Of a stretch of 17,168 nt of DNA, positions 1-8,054 are shown in pieces. The notes beneath the pieces were generated by a model. The model was not told where the DNA came from. It made no database searches and saw only the letters and a program-made list of their open reading frames with translations. This DNA comes from Thermoleophilia bacterium. GTDB lineage: Bacteria; Actinomycetota; Thermoleophilia; Miltoncostaeales; Miltoncostaeaceae. The translations under genes and the position numbers were made by a program. Numbering within the stretch: the stretch's first letter is position 1; every line of letters starts with the position of its first letter. Location: contig JAEMRL010000009.1 in NCBI GenBank assembly GCA_016463385.1, positions 1 to 17,168 on the forward strand. Reading direction: 5' to 3'.

Positions 1-700
1 AGGTCTCGCCGGCGAGCTCGTCGGGCGACACGCCGCGGCCCACGGCCATCGACTCCACCGCGCTTCGCGCCGAGAAGTAGTCGGCGGCGTTCTGCTTGAT
101 CACGCCCTTCGAGCGGCCCGTGGTGCCGGAGGTGAACATGATCCGCGCGTCGTCGGTCCAGGAGTAGGCGATGCCGTCGGGCTCCGCGTCGGAGGCGGTC
201 ATCAGCTCCTCGAGCGGCTCCCACGCGATGACGGGGTCGGGCCCGGTGCCGGCGCCCGAGGACAGCACGATCACGCGCTCGAGCAACGGCAGGTCGCCCG
301 AGACGGCGGCCAGCCGGTCGAGGTAGAGGTCGGACACGATCAGCGTCCGCGCCTCCACCAGGCTGATCGTCCAGGAGAGGAAGTCGCCCTTGTAGGCGGT
401 GTTGATCGGGCTCATCACCGCACCCGCCTTGAGGATGCCGAACCAGACCGGCACGAACTCCTCGCAGTTGGGCAGCAGCACGCTCACCGACTCGCCCGGC
501 GCCACACCCCGCGCGATCAGGGCGTTGGCGATCCGGTTGGCGCGCGCGTTGACCTCGCCGTAGGAGACCCAGGGGCCGTCGCCGTAGCGCAGGTACTCGC
601 GGTCGGGGTGCGCCTCGGCCTTCGCGCGCAGGATCTCGGCGAGCACCCAGCGCGTCGGGTCCTCGCGGGCGTACCAGTCGCTCCACTCGGCGCGGCTCAC
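1..700 (-). CDS. AMP-binding acyl-CoA synthetase, N-terminal part (cut by window edge)
   Basis: This is an adenylate-forming enzyme that would activate a carboxylic acid to its acyl-CoA through an acyl-AMP. About 233 residues are visible; the C-terminal part runs off the left edge. The P-loop-like signature FTSGTTGRSKGV lies near residues 195-207, and a typical N-terminal region (PNCEEFVPVWFGILKAGAV, then PINTAYKGD) precedes it. The start is a GTG at 700 whose bases overlap the TGA stop of the upstream crotonase (GTGA, 697-700), which implies translational coupling. It is the third gene of an operon with a nitroreductase-family protein and a crotonase, so it probably supplies the CoA thioester they act on. 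The substrate (fatty, aromatic or alicyclic acid) cannot be read from the visible half. Family assignment is firm; specificity is unknown. Confidence 0.9.
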   Translation of the reverse strand, partial: MSRAEWSDWYAREDPTRWVLAEILRAKAEAHPDREYLRYGDGPWVSYGEVNARANRIANALIARGVAPGESVSVLLPNCEEFVPVWFGILKAGAVMSPINTAYKGDFLSWTISLVEARTLIVSDLYLDRLAAVSGDLPLLERVIVLSSGAGTGPDPVIAWEPLEELMTASDAEPDGIAYSWTDDARIMFTSGTTGRSKGVIKQNAADYFSARSAVESMAVGRGVSPDELAGET

Positions 701-1547
701 CGGCCCGCCTCCGGCTCGGGGCCCTGGCCCTCGCGGAAGCGCCGCCAGTCGGCCGGGCGCTTCTCCTGGAAGCTCGCGATGCCCTCCGCGGGCTCCACCC
801 CGTACACGTGGTTGAGCGCCATCAGCTCCATGCCGTGGTTGGTGGACGAGTAGAGGGCGTCGGTCGCGGTGTTCATGGCGATCTTGGCCAGGCGCAGCCC
901 CTGGGGGGAGCGGCGCAGGATCTGCTCGCACCAGCGGTCGACCTCGGCGTCGAGCTCGGCGGGCTCCACGACGGCGTTGACCAGGCCCATCGCGAGCGCC
1001 TCGTGGGCGTCGTACTGGCGGGTGAGGAAGAGGATCTCGCGGGCCTTCTTCTCCCCCGTGATCGCCGGCATCAGCTGGCAGCCCCACCACAGGGGGGCGC
1101 TGCCGATCTTCGGCCCCGCCTGCCCGAACACGCCGGTCGTGTCGGTGATCGTCAGGTCGGAGACGATGTTCAGCTCGTTCCCGCCGCCGATGCAGTAGCC
1201 GCGCACCCGGCAGATGATCGGCTTGCCGTTGTTGCGCATCGCCCCGGCCAGGCGCGGGCCGATGATGTTGCCGGCGCGCTTCTCCTTCATGGTGCGGGTC
1301 GGCTCGCGGACGTCGCCGCCCACGCAGAAGGCCCGCTCCCCCGCCCCGGTGAACACGATCACCCCGACCGCCTCGTCGTCGGCGGCCCGCTCGAACGCGT
1401 CGCACAGCTCGAGCATGGTCAGGCCGCGGAACGCGTTGAGGCGCTCCGGGCGGTTGATCGTGATCGTCGCCCGGCCCCCCTCCACCTCGTAGAGGATGTC
1501 CTCGTAGGGGGGCGCGCCGGTGATGCCGCCGTAGGGGGCCTGCCCGC

Positions 1548-1551
<4 letters not shown>
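697..1551 (-). CDS. Crotonase (enoyl-CoA hydratase/isomerase family), MenB/BadI/BamA-like
   Basis: A 284-residue crotonase acting on a CoA thioester. The N-terminus (YEDILYEVEGG, INRPERLNAFRG, residues 16-43) resembles DHNA-CoA synthase (MenB) and the ring-opening hydrolase BadI. The oxyanion-hole segments are AFCVGGD (74-80) and YCIGGGNE (119-126). The segment FGQAGPKIGSAP (142-153) has GSAP where MenB and BadI carry GSFD or GSVD with a catalytic Asp; GSAP is, as I recall, what the 6-oxocyclohex-1-enecarbonyl-CoA hydrolases (BamA/Oah) have. KKAREI (168-173) and RQYDAHEALAMGLVN follow the MenB/BadI pattern. The ATG at 1551 overlaps the upstream TGA (ATGA, 1548-1551) and its own TGA overlaps the downstream GTG. 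I infer hydration or ring cleavage of a cyclic acyl-CoA; an ordinary enoyl-CoA hydratase is the alternative. A menaquinone role is unlikely given the missing Asp and the neighbours. Confidence 0.88.
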
Positions 1552-2582
<1,031 letters not shown>

Positions 2583-2604
2583 CGACAACCGTCCCCCTGG
2601 TGGC

Positions 2605-2615
2605 TTACGCTGTAA
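2605..2615. promoter_or_regulatory. Candidate TetR operator in the divergent promoter region
   Basis: The dyad TTAC-GCT-GTAA lies in the 66-bp gap between the nitroreductase start (2582) and the TetR start (2649). It sits in one of the few AT-rich patches nearby, overlapping -10-like sequences for both directions (for example TGTAAA on the plus strand). Placement between a TetR gene and a divergent catabolic operon is the classic arrangement for an autoregulated repressor. The arms are only 4 bp, so assignment is tentative. Confidence 0.4.
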
Positions 2616-2648
2616 ATACGTCCCCACGCTACGAGCGCCGGAGCGTCC

Positions 2649-3302
2649 GTGTCAAGCTCACCGCCGGTCGAACGAACGCCCCTCTCCCGCGAGCGCGTCA
2701 TCGCCGCGGCCCTGCGCCTGATCGACGAGCGCGGCCTCGCCCAGCTGTCGATGCGCCGCCTGGGCGCCGAACTCGGGGTGGAGGCGATGTCGCTCTACAA
2801 GCACGTGGCCAACAAGGACGCCCTCCTCGACGGCGTGAGGGAGCTGCTGCTGTCGGAACTCGCCGACGACGCCCCCGCCGCGGGCGAGGACTGGACGCAG
2901 GAGCTGCTCGCCTTCGCCCGCCGCTACCGCGCCCTCGGCCGCGCGCATCCCGAGGCGTTCAGCCTGCTCGCCCGCGGGGCCGACCGGGCCTACGTCGCGG
3001 GCCGCGCGAGCGCCGAGGCCGGCCTGCGGAGCCTCCTCGCGGCCGGCTTCGACGCGGACACCGCCGCCTACGCCCTGCGCAGCGTCGTGCGCTACGTGCT
3101 CGGCTTCAGCCTGATCGACATGGCCGGCGAGGACGCGCCCGCCCCGCTGCCGCCCTCCGAGCTGGACGCGCTCGCGCGTGAACAGCCGATGGTCGCCGGG
3201 CTGATGCGCTCACTCGGGACGGGCACGGAGGATCCGCTGTTCGAGTTCGGTCTGCAGGCGCTGATCACCGGGATCGCATCGATGGGACCGGTCGCGCGGT
3301 AG
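2649..3302 (+). CDS. TetR/AcrR-family transcriptional regulator
   Basis: A 217-residue one-component regulator, normally a dimeric repressor released by a small ligand. The N-terminal helix-turn-helix is clear: RERVIAAALRLIDERGL (14-30), LSMRRLGAELGVEAMSLYKHVANKDALL (33-60). The C-terminal part contains ARRYRALGRAHPEAFSLLA and looks like the TetR_C_1-type ligand-binding domain. The start is a GTG at 2649; the codons before the conserved helix leave no better choice. It is divergent from the nitroreductase-crotonase-acyl-CoA synthetase operon and probably controls that operon and itself through the dyad at 2605-2615. The inducer is likely a CoA thioester or free acid of that pathway (inference). 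It ends 19 bp from the convergent glycosylase gene. Confidence 0.92.
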   Translation: MSSSPPVERTPLSRERVIAAALRLIDERGLAQLSMRRLGAELGVEAMSLYKHVANKDALLDGVRELLLSELADDAPAAGEDWTQELLAFARRYRALGRAHPEAFSLLARGADRAYVAGRASAEAGLRSLLAAGFDADTAAYALRSVVRYVLGFSLIDMAGEDAPAPLPPSELDALAREQPMVAGLMRSLGTGTEDPLFEFGLQALITGIASMGPVAR

Positions 3303-3323
3303 GCCGCCTGCGCGCGCCGGGTC
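3286..3323. terminator. Imperfect hairpin over the convergent TetR/nei1 stop codons
   Basis: The left arm beginning GACCGGTCGCGCG pairs with the right arm CGCGCGCCGGGTC (11 of 13 positions), with an inner AGG/CCT pair. It spans the TetR stop (3300-3302) and touches the nei1 stop (3322-3324). There is no T-run, as is common in high-GC actinobacteria. It could serve as a bidirectional terminator. Confidence 0.4.
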
Positions 3324-4110
3324 AGGTCTGGCACGCGGGGCAGCGGTAGCAGGGGCGCGCCCCGATGACCGGGCGCTCCACCGGGCCGCCGCAGCGGAAG
3401 CAGGTCGAGCGCCGGTAGACGTAGGTGCGCTCACCCCGCCGGGCGCGACTCGGGGGCGTGCCGCGCTCGGCGGCAGAGACCGTCACGATCCGGCCGAGGC
3501 GGACGCCCTCGCGCAGCATCCGCCGGCTCTCATCCCAGACCCCCTCGAGCTCCGGGCGATCGAGCGACCGGGACTCCCGGGCGGGATCGATGCCGCAGAC
3601 GAAGAGCACCTCGGCCCGGTAGACGTTGCCGAGGCCGGCGATGATCGACTGGTCGAGAAGGGCCGCCCCGATCGGAAGGCGGCGGCGCGCCAGGGCGTCG
3701 ATCGCCCGGCCGGGATCGGCGTCGGATCGCAACGGATCGGGGCCGAGGCGCGCCATGATCGCCTCCCGTCCGTCCTCGCCGATCAGGTCGCAGGCGGTCG
3801 GACCGCTCAGATCGACCGCTCCCTCGTCCCCGGTCAGCCTCAGCCGGACGGCGCCGCGAGGCTCCGGCGGCGGGCCGTCGTGGTAGCGGAAGCGACCGAA
3901 CAGGCCGAGATGCACGTGGAGCACCTCCCCGCGGTCGAAGCGGTAGAAGAGGTGCTTCCCCGCGGCCTCGACCCCTTCGAGCACGCGCCCGTCGAGCGCG
4001 GCGGCGCCGTCGGCGAAGCGCCCCTGGGGGGAGCCCGCCGCGACGGGCCGCCCGGCGAGGAGCGCGTGCTGGCGGCGGGCGGCGCGGTGGACGCTGTGGC
4101 CCTCGGGCAT
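3322..4110 (-). CDS. nei1: Formamidopyrimidine-DNA glycosylase/endonuclease VIII family, Nei1-type
   Basis: A 262-residue bifunctional DNA glycosylase/AP lyase that removes oxidised bases. After Met removal, the catalytic proline and glutamate are P2 and E3 (MPEGHSVHRAARR). SPQGRFAD (27-34), GKHLFYRF (51-58, with conserved K52) and HVHLGLFGRF follow. DQSIIAGLGNVYRAE is the helix-two-turn-helix region. The C-terminal zinc finger is C237-x2-C240-x16-C257-x2-C260, ending CPACQT. The order and wording closely match mycobacterial Nei1 as I remember it, so this subfamily is preferred over MutM/Fpg. The ATG at 4110 shares its A with the photolyase stop (TGATG, 4108-4112), so the two repair genes are translationally coupled. 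Together they cover UV and oxidative lesions. Confidence 0.93.
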   Translation of the reverse strand: MPEGHSVHRAARRQHALLAGRPVAAGSPQGRFADGAAALDGRVLEGVEAAGKHLFYRFDRGEVLHVHLGLFGRFRYHDGPPPEPRGAVRLRLTGDEGAVDLSGPTACDLIGEDGREAIMARLGPDPLRSDADPGRAIDALARRRLPIGAALLDQSIIAGLGNVYRAEVLFVCGIDPARESRSLDRPELEGVWDESRRMLREGVRLGRIVTVSAAERGTPPSRARRGERTYVYRRSTCFRCGGPVERPVIGARPCYRCPACQT

Positions 4111-5378
4111 CAGCCCTCCCCGCGGCGCGCCGCCCGGATCCAGGCCGAGTACGACCCGGCGGGTCCGCCATGGGGGATGCGCAGCCACGGCCACGGGTGC
4201 ACGAGCACCGGTGCGAGGGCCGCGGCGCGGCGCCGGAACCCGGGGACCGGCGCGTGGGTGACGGCGAGACGCACGCCGGCGAGATCCTCGCGCGGGTCGC
4301 CGCGCGTCAGGCGCACCGGGCGCCGCGAGGCGAGGTCGGCCAGCGTCTCGGCCAGGAAGACGAGCCGCGTGCCCGAGAGCCGCATGCGCGCGAGCATCGG
4401 GGCGTCGAAGACGAACACGGCCGGAAGGCCGGGGTGCGCCGCGAGGGCGGGGTCGGCGTCGCCGAGGGACTCGGCCGTCAGCCAGACGGCCTCCGGTTGC
4501 GCCGGTGGTCCAATTGGACCTCGCGCCTTCGCCCAATTGGACGATGGCCTCGACGGGCCGGCGGTCGCCCCCGGATCGGGGTCCGAGCGCAGGGCCGCCG
4601 GGGCGGCGATCCGGCGCGGATGCGCGTCGGGCGGCCACCCCTCGATCGGGCAGCGCTCCGCGAGGGCGCAGGTCGCGCAGAGGCCGGGGGCGCGCTTGCG
4701 CACCTGCCATCGCGAGAAGCCGTAGGGGCGCCCGGTCGCGGTGCCGACGGTCCACTGCCAGCCGAGCAGGTTCGCCGCGCGCGAGCCGTCGAGCAGGTGC
4801 GCGAAGAAGCGCCGCTCTCCCTCGCGCCAGTCGCGCCCGTGGCGCACCGACCACTGTGAGGCGAGCCACATGCGCGTCTGGTTCACGAGCCAGCCGTCGC
4901 GCTCCAGCTCGCCGACGGTGAGGTCCATGCAGGCCATCCCGCGGTCCCACGGCTCGGCCGCCCCGCCTCCGCGCGACGCCGGCGGCTCCGCGCGGAGCGC
5001 CCTGCCGAACCGCGCCCCGAGGCGCGCGTAGAGGTGGCGTGCGTACTCCTGCCAGAGCAGCTCGTCGCGGAAGCGGCCGACGTCGCGGGACGGCCCGCCC
5101 GCGACGGCGTCCCACGCCCTCGGGAGGTCGATCAGCCCGTGGCGGATGTACGGGGACAGCCGCGACGCCCCTCGCCGCTCCGGCGGCCACACCTCGCTCC
5201 GGCGCCGGGCGTACCCGGCCACGTCGAACGCGTCGAGCGCGGCGTCGGCCGCGCGCTGCCCCCCGCGGAACGCCGGGGACGGCGCCGCGCGATCACGGAT
5301 CAGATCACCGAGATGCTCCTGCACCCACGCCGCGGTCCCCGCGGGGTCGTCGGCGGGAGGAAGGGGCAGGTCCACCAC
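4110..5378 (-). CDS. Photolyase/cryptochrome-family protein with reversed domain order and a putative Fe-S site
   Basis: A 422-residue flavoprotein predicted to repair pyrimidine dimers with light. The FAD/catalytic domain is N-terminal: SRLSPYIRHGLI (72-83), ELLWQEYARHL (106-116), DGWLVNQTRMWLAS (161-174), DWREGE (183-188), LLDGSRAANLLGWQW (195-209). Aligned by eye to E. coli PhrB, E106, W109, N166, W184, N203, W207 and W209 match E274, W277, N341, W359, N378, W382 and W384; R342 is Q167 and D374 is S199. The only four cysteines are C150, C234, C237 and C243, as in FeS photolyases. After a linker (about 255-295), residues 296-415 resemble a shortened N-terminal alpha/beta photolyase domain (DADPALAA, VFVFDAP, RLVFLAETLADL, RGDP, GSYSAWIR). 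GTG start at 5378, preceded by GGGGGAGGT. First gene of an operon with nei1. Confidence 0.83.
   Translation of the reverse strand: MVDLPLPPADDPAGTAAWVQEHLGDLIRDRAAPSPAFRGGQRAADAALDAFDVAGYARRRSEVWPPERRGASRLSPYIRHGLIDLPRAWDAVAGGPSRDVGRFRDELLWQEYARHLYARLGARFGRALRAEPPASRGGGAAEPWDRGMACMDLTVGELERDGWLVNQTRMWLASQWSVRHGRDWREGERRFFAHLLDGSRAANLLGWQWTVGTATGRPYGFSRWQVRKRAPGLCATCALAERCPIEGWPPDAHPRRIAAPAALRSDPDPGATAGPSRPSSNWAKARGPIGPPAQPEAVWLTAESLGDADPALAAHPGLPAVFVFDAPMLARMRLSGTRLVFLAETLADLASRRPVRLTRGDPREDLAGVRLAVTHAPVPGFRRRAAALAPVLVHPWPWLRIPHGGPAGSYSAWIRAARRGEG
4507..4542. repeat. Two copies of palindromic CCAATTGGAC in the photolyase linker
   Basis: GGTCCAATTGGACC (4507-4520) is a perfect 14-bp palindrome, and CCAATTGGAC recurs at 4533-4542, 23 bp away in the same orientation. 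The core CAATTG is strikingly AT-rich for this DNA. The copies encode residues 279-291 of the photolyase, within its interdomain linker. They may be protein-binding sites or part of a small dispersed repeat. Confidence 0.6.
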
Positions 5379-5479
5379 CGGAGGCTCGCAGACCTCCCCC
5401 GCGCCGGGCCGGGCATCGAACTCGGCGTCCGTCAGCCGAAGCGGGCCGGGGGTGACGGACCGCGACCGCCCCCGAAACG

Positions 5480-5508
5480 ACGGAGGCCCCGCTGAGCGGG
5501 GCCTCCGT
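5480..5508 (-). terminator. Strong hairpin terminator behind isocitrate lyase
   Basis: ACGGAGGCCCCGC (5480-5492) and GCGGGGCCTCCGT (5496-5508) form a perfect 13-bp stem with a 3-nt loop. It begins 24 bp after the isocitrate lyase stop and separates that gene from the photolyase gene on the same strand. A short GTTTCG, not a full T-run, follows in the transcript. Confidence 0.85.
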
Positions 5509-5532
5509 GACGAGCGTCCTGGTCGGGGCGGT

Positions 5533-7797
5533 TCAGCCCTGGCCGGAGGTGGTGATCAGGCTCTGCCGCTCCGGGCTCTCGACGGCGACGAGCTTGGCGA
5601 CGTGCGCCTTGTCGATGTCGGCCACGACGATGTCGCCGACCTCGTCGCTGACGTTGGTGAAGATGCCGCGCTTGGTCATGCTCGCGGCCGCCCCGTGGTT
5701 GTCCTCGGTCGGCGTGAGGTAGTGGATCTGGTCCGCCTTGTAGCGGTGGATCAGGAACAGGTGCAGCAGCGTCATCAGGCGCTTGCGGCGCAGCGACGTG
5801 TCGAACGTGTTCTGGTCGCGGACCGAGAGGATCACGCTGCCGCGGCGGTCCTGCAGCGTGCTGAAGACGATGTTCGCGGCCTTCGCGTCGTCCGGCGTGA
5901 GGACGCTCAGCTCGAGCAGGTCCGTGCCGGCCGTGTGCGGGCGGAGCTGCACCCGGAGGGCCGTGTCGATCTTGTTGTACGCCTTCCACTCCTCGATCCA
6001 GCCGGCGAGCGTCTTCGGCGGGACCTCGGTCTGCACCAGGTGCTGGCTCTGCGTCGAGCCCTCGCCCATGGCCTTGGTCGTGGAGGTCTGGCCCGACAGC
6101 GACATGAGGGCCGCGTCGGCGCGCGGCCCGCCGACCAGGGTCTGCGGCGTGCGGTAGGGCGACTCGAGCAGGCGGAACTTCCGCTGCAGGCGCGCCAGCG
6201 CGAGCATGCCGTCCTCGCGGAGGGCCGTCGTGAACTCCTCGGCGGCGAGGCCGTCGATCTGGTGGCCGCCGTAGGTCATGAAGTTGAAGACGAAGCCCAT
6301 CTTGCCCAGCTCGATCGGGAAGTTGCGCATCTCGTCGTCGCTCATGCCGGTCGTGTCCCAGTTGAAGGACGGCGACAGGTTGTAGGCGAGCATCTGGTCG
6401 GGGAAGACCTCGTGGATCGCGTCGGCGAACTCCTTCGCGTCCTTCAGGTCGGCCGTCTTGGTCTCCATCCAGAGCAGGTCGGCGAACGGCGCGGCCGCCA
6501 GCGACTTGGCGACGGCGTACGGGATGCCGCCGCGGATCTGGTAGTAGCCCTCCGGGGTCTGCGCCAGCTCGGCGTCCCAGACGACGTCCACGCCGAGGGC
6601 CTTGGCCTTCGAGCGGATCTCGTACCAGGACGCGCGGGAGGCGAACTTCGTCCACTCCTCGACGGAGATGTCGGGGGCCGACTCCTCGTCGGAGCGGAAG
6701 GCGATGACGTCGGCCACGGCCTGCCCGAGGGTGGTGAGGCCGGCCTCCTCCTCCCACTTCTGGAGGAAGGCGTCGCCGGCGGCGTCCACGATGGCCTCGG
6801 GGGAGAGGATCTCGCCCGAGGTGTACTTGGCGGCCACGGCGTCGACCGAGGCGGTGATGCCCTTGGCCTCGAGCCACGCGTCGGCGTCGGCGTACTCCTC
6901 GTCGGACACGGCGTAGAGCAGGTGGCCGTTGACGTCCTCGATCCCGGCGGCGTGCAGGCGGCGGAGCACGGCGAGGAAGCCGGCCTTGTACGACGGCACC
7001 GAGGTGTTGGTGACGCCGAGGATGAACGGCTGGTCGCGCTCGTCGCCGGAGCCGTCGAGGAGGTTGGCCGCCTCGGCGTCGGTGCGGGCCACGATGATGC
7101 CCTCGACGCCCATGATGTCGAGCTGGAAGCGGGCGGCGCTGAGGCGCTTGAGCTGCTCGTCGGAGGGCACGAGCACCTTGCCGCCCTGGTGGCCGCACTT
7201 CTTGGCGCCGGGCTTCTGGTCCTCGATGTGGTACCCGGGGACGCCGGCCTCGACGAAGCGGCGGACGAGGTTGCGCACGTGGGCGTCACCGCCGTGGCCG
7301 GTGTCGGCGTCGGCGATGAGGAACGGGCGGAAGTCCACCTCGGGGGTGGCGGCCCGCTCGGCCTCCGTCATGCGGCTGCGCAGGAAGCGCTGGTTCTTGT
7401 CGGCGGTCAGCAGCGCGCGCACGAGGCCGGCGGCCTCGTCGGGCACCTGGCTGAGGGGGTAGCTCGCAAGGTCCGGGCCCGGGTCCTCGTTGGTGGAGCC
7501 CTTCGCGGAGGTCGCCCAGCCGCCGAGGTAGATGCCCTCGATGCCGGCGCGCTTCATCTGCACGATCTGGCCGGGCGAGTACGGGCCGAAGGAGGTGATC
7601 GACTTGCCCTCGGCGAACAGCTCGCGCAGGCGGGCGTGGAACCCGGCCGCGGCGTCGCGGGCGATGGTGTACTCCTGCGGCACGGTGCCCTTCTGCTCGA
7701 GCACCTGGGCGGGAGTGTGCACGCGCGTGATCCGTGAGAACCGCTCGCTCCCCATCCAGGCGCGGAGCGCCTCGATCTCTTCCTCGTATGCCCCCAT
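5533..7797 (-). CDS. aceA: Isocitrate lyase, large ICL2 type
   Basis: A 754-residue isocitrate lyase that cleaves isocitrate to succinate and glyoxylate in the glyoxylate shunt, needed for growth on acetate or fatty acids. Motifs are LGGWATSA (91-98), DADTGHGG (163-170, metal binding), HIEDQ (190-194), the catalytic loop KKCGHQGGK (199-207, nucleophile C201), SPSFNW and TYGGHQID. Length, the central insertion and the extra C-terminal region (after about residue 600, with RPHTAGTDLLELSVLTPDDAKAAN and HRYKADQIHYLT parts) match mycobacterial ICL2, whose C-terminal domain gives allosteric activation by acetyl-CoA; short ICL1-type enzymes are about 430 residues. ATG at 7797 has AAGGGG upstream. 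It is monocistronic: a hairpin follows it and a 257-bp regulatory region with two dyads precedes it. Confidence 0.97.
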   Translation of the reverse strand: MGAYEEEIEALRAWMGSERFSRITRVHTPAQVLEQKGTVPQEYTIARDAAAGFHARLRELFAEGKSITSFGPYSPGQIVQMKRAGIEGIYLGGWATSAKGSTNEDPGPDLASYPLSQVPDEAAGLVRALLTADKNQRFLRSRMTEAERAATPEVDFRPFLIADADTGHGGDAHVRNLVRRFVEAGVPGYHIEDQKPGAKKCGHQGGKVLVPSDEQLKRLSAARFQLDIMGVEGIIVARTDAEAANLLDGSGDERDQPFILGVTNTSVPSYKAGFLAVLRRLHAAGIEDVNGHLLYAVSDEEYADADAWLEAKGITASVDAVAAKYTSGEILSPEAIVDAAGDAFLQKWEEEAGLTTLGQAVADVIAFRSDEESAPDISVEEWTKFASRASWYEIRSKAKALGVDVVWDAELAQTPEGYYQIRGGIPYAVAKSLAAAPFADLLWMETKTADLKDAKEFADAIHEVFPDQMLAYNLSPSFNWDTTGMSDDEMRNFPIELGKMGFVFNFMTYGGHQIDGLAAEEFTTALREDGMLALARLQRKFRLLESPYRTPQTLVGGPRADAALMSLSGQTSTTKAMGEGSTQSQHLVQTEVPPKTLAGWIEEWKAYNKIDTALRVQLRPHTAGTDLLELSVLTPDDAKAANIVFSTLQDRRGSVILSVRDQNTFDTSLRRKRLMTLLHLFLIHRYKADQIHYLTPTEDNHGAAASMTKRGIFTNVSDEVGDIVVADIDKAHVAKLVAVESPERQSLITTSGQG

Positions 7798-7830
7798 GCG
7801 ATGCCCCTTGTCGCGACGATTTCCTCGGAG

Positions 7831-7836
7831 AGTCTA
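7831..7836 (-). promoter_or_regulatory. Candidate -10 box for isocitrate lyase
   Basis: TAGACT on the minus strand, about 34 bp before the start codon, fits TAnnnT. The matching -35 position falls in the palindrome at 7842-7858, and its sequence is a poor match to TTGACA, so the promoter may need an activator. Confidence 0.35.
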
Positions 7837-7841
7837 CGCGG

Positions 7842-7858
7842 GGATACGGCCCGTATCC
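7842..7858. promoter_or_regulatory. 17-bp palindrome upstream of isocitrate lyase (operator candidate)
   Basis: GGATACGGCCCGTATCC is a perfect 8+1+8 inverted repeat, 45 bp upstream of the aceA start codon and next to the -10-like TAGACT. The position would place a dimeric regulator over the -35 region. The regulator is not encoded in the window and I do not recognise the motif. Confidence 0.55.
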
Positions 7859-7999
7859 GGCCACTTTCCACGTGTCAGAACGCACAAGGCGGGCCCGTGG
7901 CCGGACCCGGCCGGGCGTGCGCCCGACACCCCCCGTGGCGGGCGCGATCCGGTCGGCCGCAGAAGTTCGTGCGCATCCACACGATAAGGCCACCGGCAC

Positions 8000-8015
8000 T
8001 GTGAGAAAGATCACA
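8000..8015. promoter_or_regulatory. Perfect CRP-type site upstream of isocitrate lyase
   Basis: TGTGAGAAAGATCACA matches the CRP consensus TGTGA-N6-TCACA at all ten defined positions, the same motif used by mycobacterial Crp. It lies in the 257-bp gap between the aldo/keto reductase stop and aceA, about 203 bp before the aceA start. A -10-like TATCGT (minus strand, 7981-7986) lies 13 bp downstream. Control of aceA by cAMP-CRP fits a glyoxylate-shunt gene; function is inferred. Confidence 0.6.
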
Positions 8016-8054
8016 TCGTTCGGCGGATGCGGGCTCGAGGCCCCCGGGCGGCAT

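Noticed and set aside
5146..7737. Long open frame (863 codons) on the plus strand antisense to isocitrate lyase
   Set aside because: It is the codon-position shadow of aceA in very GC-rich DNA; the translation is Val/Gly/Arg-rich with no domain, while the minus strand encodes an unmistakable isocitrate lyase.
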